DNA from: CAYZXK01 sp964482395
GTDB lineage: Bacteria; Planctomycetota; Phycisphaerae; UBA1845; Fen-1342
DNA: 11,432 bases
Direction of reading: 5' to 3'
NCBI GenBank assembly: GCA_964482395.1
Contig: CAYZXK010000084.1
Location: 1-11,432, forward strand
The notes beneath the pieces are model-generated. The model ran no database searches, was not told the origin of the DNA, and worked only from the letters and a program-made list of their open reading frames with translations. The stretch's first letter is position 1. Every line of letters begins with the position of its first letter. Both the position numbers and the translations under genes were made by a program. Shown here in pieces: positions 6,567-11,432 of this stretch.

Positions 6567-7082
6567 TCACTCGGGCTTGTGCAGTTGCTTGAGGAATCCC
6601 AGCAGGAGTGCCCGGGGGATGTGGGCCAGCCGGGCCGGCAGGATTTCGTCCATCGTCAAACGCTGGATGTATTCGTCCGCCCGGACCAGGTCCTTGCGGA
6701 TTTCGCTGGCCAGCTCCTCCGCTTGGCTCAGGTTGCCCTCGGCCATGCAGATCAGGTACTCGGTCAGCAGGGTTTCCATGTCGCTGGGCAGGCGCACATC
6801 GGAAACCGGCTCCGGTCGCGAGGCCGAGGGCGGCTCGGGCGGCGGTTCAGCCCGCTCGGCATGCAGACTGCGAGCCAGCCGACGAAGCTCCTCGGCCTGT
6901 CGCTCCGCCTCCCGCCTGGCCTGCTCGTCGACCGGAGCCAATCGCAGCGGCTCGATCTCCTCGCTGGGGGTGGGAATGTAGACCGCCTGATGACAATGCG
7001 GACACTTGCCGAACTTGCCGGCATGTTCGCGGGCCGACCGGACCAGGTTGCCGCAATGGCTACAGTGGAACTCGATGGCCAT
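6567..7082 (-). CDS. Zinc-ribbon protein with proline-rich linker and helical C-terminal domain
   Basis: 171 residues. The N-terminus is a compact zinc ribbon: C7-x2-C10 (FHCSHCGN) and C27-x2-C30 (KCPHCHQA). Next comes a charged helical, coiled-coil-like stretch (about 52-78, DEQARREAERQAEELRRLAR), a Pro-rich linker (79-93, ERAEPPPEPPSASRP) and an alpha-helical C-terminal domain (97-171). Short zinc-ribbon proteins of this layout are familiar as uncharacterised proteins of planctomycetes; that is from memory, and no function is established. The ATG at 7082 has GAGG 7 nt upstream; a TTG one codon earlier is less likely. The gene begins 58 nt after der with no terminator between, so the two probably share a transcript. 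Zinc binding is well supported; a nucleic-acid or protein-interaction role is only a guess. Confidence 0.85.
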   Translation of the reverse strand: MAIEFHCSHCGNLVRSAREHAGKFGKCPHCHQAVYIPTPSEEIEPLRLAPVDEQARREAERQAEELRRLARSLHAERAEPPPEPPSASRPEPVSDVRLPSDMETLLTEYLICMAEGNLSQAEELASEIRKDLVRADEYIQRLTMDEILPARLAHIPRALLLGFLKQLHKPE

Positions 7083-7140
7083 CAACCTGCCTCACTGGAC
7101 CGCCACCGGAATTATCCTCGCCCGAGATCCGGCTGCAAGT

Positions 7141-8472
7141 TCAGCCCCGACCGCCGCGCGACTGACCACTGGCCCGGAACCAGAGCCGCAGCGGAATCTC
7201 CTTGAAGGGGGTCAATTCGCGAAGCCGGTTCTGGATAAATCGCCGATAATCCTCCCGGACCAGATCAGGGTCGTTGCAGAACAGCACCAGGGTCGGGGGC
7301 GCGACGGCAATCTGGGTACCGTAGTACACCTTGACCGGCTTGGTGCCGCGTTTGGGGCTGGGGCCGCGGAGAGCCAGAATCCGCTGTAGGGCGGCGTTGA
7401 GCTGACTGGTGGTCAGCCGAATCCGGGCCTGGCGGTGCAGGCTCAAAGCCACCTCCACCGCCGCATCCACATTGTGACCGGTTCGGGCGGCGATGAATAC
7501 GATCGGAGCATAGTCCAGCGCGGGCAGCACCCGGGTGAGGTATTGGCCGAACTCGGTCGGGCTGGCTCGGTCCTGAGCCAGGTCCCACTTGTTGACCGCG
7601 ATCAGCACCGGCTTGTACTCATCCAGAATGGCCCGGGCCAGCTTCAAATCCACCTCCGCCACCGGAACCATGGCGTCGATCAGCAGCATCACCACGTCCG
7701 CCCGCCGGATCGAGCTGAGGGCCCGCCGGTAGGAATAGAACTCCAGGTCGCTCATGCTGGAGCGCTTCCGCACGCCGGCCGTGTCGATCGCAATGAAGGT
7801 CTGACCGTCGCGCTCGAAGCGGACATCGACCGCGTCGCGGGTGGTACCGGGAACTTCGCTGACGATCATCCGCCGCTCGCCGGCCAGGGCGTTGACCAGG
7901 GTGCTCTTGCCGGCGTTACGCTTGCCCACGATGGCCAGTTTCATGACCGGCTCGGCAAGCTCAGCCGCTTCGGCCGCACCCAGCACCGCCACCACCCGCC
8001 CGAGCAGCTCTTCCCGACCCCGGGTATGCAGGGCGGAAACGCAGGTTGGCTCGCCGTGCCCCAGACGTAGGAACTGGCCGGCCTCGGCCTCGTGGCCGGC
8101 GTGGTCCGCCTTATTGACCGCCAGGATCACCGGCTTGCTTGCCCGCCGGAGCAGGTCGGCCACGGCTTGATCCAAGGGAGTCAGTCCGGCCAGGGCGTCC
8201 ACCACCAGGATGATCGCGGCCGCCTGATCGATGGCAAACCGAATCTGCTCCTCAACATGGCTTTCGAGATGATCGGCATCCACCACCCCCACCCCGCCGG
8301 TGTCCACCAGCTCCAGGTAGCGACCCTGGTGCTCAATGATCGTGCTGACCCGATCGCGCGTGATGCCCCAGCGCGGGTCGACAATGCTGACCTGACGCCG
8401 GGCCAGCATGTTCAGCAGGGAACTCTTGCCGACGTTGGGCCGGCCCACGATTGCCACCACCGGCACAGACAT
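7141..8472 (-). CDS. der: Ribosome-assembly GTPase Der (EngA)
   Basis: Der is the essential tandem GTPase that acts in maturation of the 50S subunit. 443 residues, normal for the family. First G domain: G1 GRPNVGKS (10-17), G2 GITRD (36-40), G3 DTGG (57-60), G4 NKAD (120-123). Second G domain: G1 GKRNAGKS (183-190), GTTRD (209-213), DTAG (230-233), NKWD (294-297). A KH-like C-terminal domain (about 350-435) contains the typical KPVKVYYGTQIAVAPPTLVLFCN segment and a final IPLRLWFR. The start at 8472 (MSVPVVAIVGRPNVGKS) is fixed by homology. The frame stays open 73 codons upstream, but that stretch overlaps the preceding gene antisense-free and looks non-protein. There is no Shine-Dalgarno sequence; a TATCAT box sits 7 nt before the ATG. 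The second G1 departs from the common GRPNVGKS but keeps GxxxxGKS. Confidence 0.98.
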   Translation of the reverse strand: MSVPVVAIVGRPNVGKSSLLNMLARRQVSIVDPRWGITRDRVSTIIEHQGRYLELVDTGGVGVVDADHLESHVEEQIRFAIDQAAAIILVVDALAGLTPLDQAVADLLRRASKPVILAVNKADHAGHEAEAGQFLRLGHGEPTCVSALHTRGREELLGRVVAVLGAAEAAELAEPVMKLAIVGKRNAGKSTLVNALAGERRMIVSEVPGTTRDAVDVRFERDGQTFIAIDTAGVRKRSSMSDLEFYSYRRALSSIRRADVVMLLIDAMVPVAEVDLKLARAILDEYKPVLIAVNKWDLAQDRASPTEFGQYLTRVLPALDYAPIVFIAARTGHNVDAAVEVALSLHRQARIRLTTSQLNAALQRILALRGPSPKRGTKPVKVYYGTQIAVAPPTLVLFCNDPDLVREDYRRFIQNRLRELTPFKEIPLRLWFRASGQSRGGRG

Positions 8473-8479
8473 GGCCCAG

Positions 8480-8507
8480 ATGATAGAACCAGCCGATGGC
8501 CTAGCAA
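8480..8507 (-). promoter_or_regulatory. Promoter of der, probably giving a leaderless mRNA
   Basis: On the minus strand TTGCTA (8507-8502, four of six) is followed by a 16-bp spacer and TATCAT (8485-8480, five of six). CTGGGCC (7 nt) then leads straight to the der ATG. The predicted transcription start falls at or next to the start codon. The box sits just downstream of the hairpin at 8510-8530, a sensible terminator-promoter order. Confidence 0.45.
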
Positions 8508-8509
8508 AC

Positions 8510-8530
8510 CGGACGGCGGCTGCCCGTCCG
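8510..8530 (-). terminator. Hairpin immediately after the isochorismatase-like stop codon
   Basis: Minus-strand CGGACGG and CCGTCCG form a perfect 7-bp stem with a 7-nt loop (GCAGCCG). It starts directly after the TAG stop at 8531-8533 and is followed by GTTTGC, a very short T-run. It is a plausible weak intrinsic terminator separating this gene from der. Confidence 0.42.
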
Positions 8531-9196
8531 CTAGGCGACGGAACGCCGGTGGAAGCGGCGGCGTCCGTTGCGGCGGAGGTAGGCGACGGCCGGCTCCAGT
8601 AGCTGCTGCGTCGCCAGCAGGTCGCAGCCCTTGGCAGCAACCTGTCGGAGAGCCATCTCGCCATCCTCGGCATCCCACCATCCGCAGGCATCGTAGACCA
8701 CCGCGACTCGCCGACCGCGGAGCAGCAGCCCGAGAGCCAGCAGCCGGACGGACACCTCCAGGGACACCCCGAAAACCACGAACCGCCGGATGGGCAGCTC
8801 GGTCAGCAACCGGTCCAGCTTGGGATTGGTGAACGGATCGCGGTGCTCCTTGGTCAGGATGGCCTGCTGGTGATGCTGGAAGATCTCCAGCGAGATGCAC
8901 AGGCAGTTGTCCGAGTCGATCTGGATCCGGTCGGGAAGCAGAGTGAAGGGCAGTTTCTGCTGGCCGAAGGTGCCCAGCACGCAGCAAGCCCGCGGCAGCC
9001 CCAGCACGTCCCCCGGACGGCGCACGTCCACACACGAGAGGGTAGGCACCCGGGCCCAGCGGGCAAAAGCCATCAATCGCTTGAGATTGGGCGTGACCTG
9101 GGCGGCGTTCCGGCTTGGTCTGGCACCGCTGGGCAACAGGTAGTCGCGCTGGGTGCACATGTCAACAAACACATCCAGTCGACGCAGGTTGTTCAC
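8531..9196 (-). CDS. Isochorismatase-fold (cysteine hydrolase superfamily) protein lacking the catalytic Cys
   Basis: 221 residues with the layout of the isochorismatase-like hydrolase superfamily (nicotinamidases, carbamoylases, isochorismatases). The first strand ends at the triad Asp, D12, in LDVFVDMCTQRDYLLPSG. K116 in the segment ILTKEH is the expected triad Lys, and the strand VVFGVSLEVSVRLLALGLLL (140-159) is the nucleophile region, usually G-V-x-T-x-x-C-V-R. Here Ser149 stands where Cys is expected and Leu replaces the Thr. Cysteine-type amide hydrolysis is therefore doubtful; true isochorismatases such as EntB also lack the Cys, so another reaction or a binding role is possible. The GTG start at 9196 is well supported by AGGAGGAG (9211-9204) 7 nt upstream. 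It is followed by a hairpin and then der. The substrate cannot be inferred. Confidence 0.85.
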   Translation of the reverse strand: MNNLRRLDVFVDMCTQRDYLLPSGARPSRNAAQVTPNLKRLMAFARWARVPTLSCVDVRRPGDVLGLPRACCVLGTFGQQKLPFTLLPDRIQIDSDNCLCISLEIFQHHQQAILTKEHRDPFTNPKLDRLLTELPIRRFVVFGVSLEVSVRLLALGLLLRGRRVAVVYDACGWWDAEDGEMALRQVAAKGCDLLATQQLLEPAVAYLRRNGRRRFHRRSVA

Positions 9197-9203
9197 GGCG
9201 CGG

Positions 9204-9211
9204 CTCCTCCT
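9204..9211 (-). promoter_or_regulatory. Strong Shine-Dalgarno fixing the GTG start of the isochorismatase-like gene
   Basis: AGGAGGAG followed by 7 nt (CCGCGCC) and GTG. It is the best ribosome-binding site in the window and contrasts with der and uvrB, which have none. Confidence 0.7.
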
Positions 9212-9236
9212 AAAGGCGACCCACGACCCGGCGGCC

Positions 9237-9251
9237 GGCCCCTCCGGGGCC
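9237..9251. repeat. Short perfect palindrome in the leader of the isochorismatase-like gene
   Basis: ggcccc (9237-9242), loop tcc, ggggcc (9246-9251): a 6-bp all-GC stem with a 3-nt loop, about 40 nt upstream of the start codon. It may form a stable leader hairpin or be the remnant of a terminator. There is no T-run on either side. Confidence 0.3.
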
Positions 9252-9628
9252 CGCCCCGCCTTCAGCCTCCTACGCGTCCGTTGCGCAAATCTTCAGTTGT
9301 AAAGCGAAGTGATCGGCAGTCCGGCGCGTTCACCGTGCCGAAATGGGCGAATGATGCAGAACCCCGGCGACCAACACCGATGGCCAGCCGGCGCCGATTG
9401 GCTCTCTCCGTCGCCTGCCGGGGCCCACTACACTCAGATCAGAGACGCAGCGCGGAACTGCCAACCGCTTTCTCCTCCGTCGCGGCTGATTCTACGCGTC
9501 CGACCCAAAGTTGGCAACGAAAATCTCCACCCCGGCCCGCTTTCCAAGCTCCGATAACTGCGCCCGGCCCCAGCCGCCGCAGTTTCTATCGGATCGCCCC
9601 CCGGGCAAGCTGACCTGACCGACCCGGA

Positions 9629-11432
9629 TCACCCGCCCCGGCCCACGTTCGCACTAGAGGCAAACTGGGTCCGGACCAGGGCGGCATAAAAGGGGCAAGA
9701 CCGGAGCAGCTCGTCGTGCCGCCCATAGCCGACCACCCGTCCGCGGTCAAGCACTACGATCAGGTCCGCCCGGGCAATCGTGCTGAACCGGTGGGCTATG
9801 ATGAAGGTCGTGCGGTCGCGGGTCACGTCTTCCAACGCCTCCTGGATTCTCAGCTCCGACTCGCTATCCACCTGGCTGGTGGCCTCGTCCAGGATCAGAA
9901 TCGGGGGATCGCGCAGGATGGCCCGAGCCAGGGCCAGCCGCTGCCGCTGGCCGCCCGAAAGCGTGCGGGCGCTGATCCGCGCATCGTAGCCCTCCGTGAC
10001 CTGTCCGTCCTGCTCCACCCGCAGCGTTCGGATGAACTCATCCACATGGGCCAGTCGGGCGGCCCGGCGGATGTCCTCCTCGCTTACCCCGTTGGCTCCA
10101 TAGGCGATATTGCCGCGGACCGTATCGGAGAAGACCACCGCCTCCTGGGTCACCAGCCCGATCTGCCCCCGGAGGGAGGCCAGCGTCACCCGCGAGATGT
10201 CCCGCCCGTCGATGAGCACCTGCCCGCTGGTCGGCTCGAAGAAGCGGAGCAACAGCGACATGAGCGTGGTCTTCCCCGAGCCGTTCGCGCCCACCAGCGC
10301 CACCACCTGCCCCTTCCTGACTCGGAAGCTGACCCGGTCCAGCACCAGCCGGTCAGGGTCGGACGGATAGCTGAAGCACACCTCCCGGAACTCGATCTCG
10401 CTCTGCAACGGCGGAAGGACCACCTGACCCGGCTCCGGCGGACCAGACTCCTCCGCCGGCAGGCTCAGCAGTTCGAACAGCCGGCGGGCGGAAACCTCCG
10501 CCGCCTGCAACCGGTTGTAGACGTTGCCCAGCTTGCGAAGCGGATCGAATATCCCGCCCAGGCAGATCACCGCCCCGAACAGCAGATGCGGCTCGAGCTG
10601 GTGCTGAAAGACCCGGCTTCCGCCATAGACGATGAAAACCGATATCGCCAGCGAGGCCAGCAGTTCCAGCACCGGGTTGGAGGCGGCGTCAGCCAGTTCG
10701 ATGTTGGTGGCCGCCCGGGTCAGCTCCCGCCCCTCGGCCTCGAAGCGGCGGCTCTCAGCTTCCTCCATATTGCAGGCCTTCACCACCCGGATCCCAATCA
10801 GTCGCTCTCCGAGCTGGTCCAGCAACCGGCCCCAGGACTCGGAGGCCCGTCGCTGGCCGCGTTTGACCAGTCCCCCGAAGATGCGGATCGCGACCACCCC
10901 GATCGGCAGCCCGATCGCCCCCACCACCAGCATCCGCCAGTCCAGCAGAACCGTCAGCGAGAGCACGCCCAGGGCCTTCAGCGGCTCCCGAACCGCCTTC
11001 CCCAGCAGGGTGGAGAACCCGACCTCCACCTTGCCGATATCGGTCGCGAACCGGCTGAGCAGGTCGCCGGCCGGCTGGAGGCTGTGCCAGGCCAGGGGCA
11101 GGCGCAGCGTGCGGTCGGCCAGCGCGGTACGCAGATCATGCATGCTCCGCTGGACCGCGGTCGCCACCAATCCCTCGTTGACGAAACGGCAGATTCCGCC
11201 CAGCAACGAGATCAACACCACCCCGGCCATCAGCAGCAGCAGAGTATTGAACCGGTCTGCGGAACTGGCCCCGCTGGGCAGCAGCCCGGCCACCCGACGG
11301 ACCAGTGACCACCACCAGGCGTGCGGCCGAAGCCCGACCGAATGTACCCGCCGCTTCCCGTCCGCCCCGATCACCTCCACCTCTTCGAGCCGGTCGCCGA
11401 CCTGCTCGGCGATCCGCCGGGTCAGCTCATAC
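9629..11432 (-). CDS. MsbA-like ABC exporter, fused membrane and ATPase domains (5' partial at right edge)
   Basis: A half-transporter whose homodimer would export lipid or another hydrophobic substrate across the inner membrane. The frame is open to the window edge: 17 codons precede the GTG at 11380, so that GTG is probably not the start. Numbering from that GTG: a helix at about 45-68 (FNTLLLLMAGVVLISLLGG) leads into CRFVNEG...LRTALADRTLRLPLAW, which is how TM2 of MsbA-type exporters continues, so TM1 lies outside the window. Further helices lie around 134-175 and 235-280. The ATPase domain has Walker A GANGSGKT (364-371), Q-loop Q412, signature LSGGQ (474-478), Walker B ILILDEA (494-500), D-loop region SQVD and H-loop H530. 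All catalytic residues are present, so it should be active. The polar segment before TM2 exceeds 60 residues, long for this family. The substrate is unknown. Confidence 0.94.
   Translation of the reverse strand, partial: YELTRRIAEQVGDRLEEVEVIGADGKRRVHSVGLRPHAWWWSLVRRVAGLLPSGASSADRFNTLLLLMAGVVLISLLGGICRFVNEGLVATAVQRSMHDLRTALADRTLRLPLAWHSLQPAGDLLSRFATDIGKVEVGFSTLLGKAVREPLKALGVLSLTVLLDWRMLVVGAIGLPIGVVAIRIFGGLVKRGQRRASESWGRLLDQLGERLIGIRVVKACNMEEAESRRFEAEGRELTRAATNIELADAASNPVLELLASLAISVFIVYGGSRVFQHQLEPHLLFGAVICLGGIFDPLRKLGNVYNRLQAAEVSARRLFELLSLPAEESGPPEPGQVVLPPLQSEIEFREVCFSYPSDPDRLVLDRVSFRVRKGQVVALVGANGSGKTTLMSLLLRFFEPTSGQVLIDGRDISRVTLASLRGQIGLVTQEAVVFSDTVRGNIAYGANGVSEEDIRRAARLAHVDEFIRTLRVEQDGQVTEGYDARISARTLSGGQRQRLALARAILRDPPILILDEATSQVDSESELRIQEALEDVTRDRTTFIIAHRFSTIARADLIVVLDRGRVVGYGRHDELLRSCPFYAALVRTQFASSANVGRGG

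Larger units (their letters stand above)
9197..9628. other. 432-bp gap without a convincing gene
   Basis: It lies between the 3' end of the ABC exporter and the isochorismatase-like gene, both on the minus strand. The visible elements are the strong Shine-Dalgarno AGGAGGAG of the next gene (9211-9204) and a compact palindrome ggcccc-tcc-ggggcc at 9237-9251 in the leader. An 82-codon plus-strand frame at 9309-9557 is open but not protein-like. A promoter for the downstream gene should be here; I could not pick one with good -35 and -10 boxes. I see no tRNA, and no obvious terminator after the exporter. Confidence 0.4.

Noticed and set aside
8473..8691. Longer N-terminus for Der (73 extra codons)
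   Set aside because: The added sequence has no family resemblance, overlaps the preceding gene's 3' end, and the GTPase begins exactly at MSVPVVAIVGRPNVGKS.
9309..9557. Plus-strand 82-codon frame in the 432-bp gap
   Set aside because: No ribosome site, no hydrophobic pattern or motif, and composition typical of random GC-rich translation.
9716..11308. Long plus-strand open frame (530 codons) antisense to the ABC exporter
   Set aside because: The opposite strand encodes a complete set of ABC ATPase motifs; the antisense translation is Gln/His/Pro-rich and low in hydrophobic blocks.

Overview
The window is GC-rich bacterial DNA and gene-dense. It most likely comes from a planctomycete (Planctomycetota), probably an uncultured or deep lineage. 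This is an inference from three things: a short zinc-ribbon protein with a proline-rich linker, the form of the Der GTPase motifs, and an exporter whose TM1-TM2 loop is unusually long. No rRNA or marker gene is present to prove it. I found no tRNA, CRISPR array, insertion sequence or phage gene.

Left block (1-2317, minus strand). Read in transcription order it holds murQ (N-acetylmuramate-6-phosphate etherase), a GT4 glycosyltransferase that overlaps the murQ stop, and the N-terminus of a membrane protein cut by the left edge. That last protein has one transmembrane helix followed by what looks like the start of an extracytoplasmic sensor (CHASE-like) domain.

Middle plus-strand block (about 2629-4520). 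After a sparse 0.3 kb comes a possible small secreted Cys-rich gene that reads in two frames, then a membrane-anchored protein of unknown function, then a four-helix MauE/DoxX-type redox membrane protein carrying CGCFG. The last two overlap and are probably co-translated. These genes may form an exported, thiol-related module and are the least explained part of the window. The MauE-like gene runs tail-to-tail into uvrB, and the two coding ends overlap by 137 bp.

Right block (4384-9196, minus strand). In transcription order: an isochorismatase-fold protein with Ser where the catalytic Cys should be, der (ribosome-assembly GTPase), a zinc-ribbon protein, and uvrB (excision repair). A hairpin lies right after the isochorismatase-like stop. 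Both der and uvrB have a -10-like box only 7-8 nt before the ATG and no Shine-Dalgarno sequence, which suggests leaderless transcripts. The isochorismatase-like gene and the zinc-ribbon gene have good Shine-Dalgarno sequences instead.

Right edge (9629-11432, minus strand). An MsbA-like ABC exporter half-transporter whose 5' end, including TM1, lies outside the window. It is separated from the previous block by 432 bp with no convincing gene.

Taken together this is mostly chromosomal housekeeping (cell-wall recycling, glycosylation, DNA repair, ribosome assembly, export) with one small uncharacterised envelope/redox cluster in the middle.
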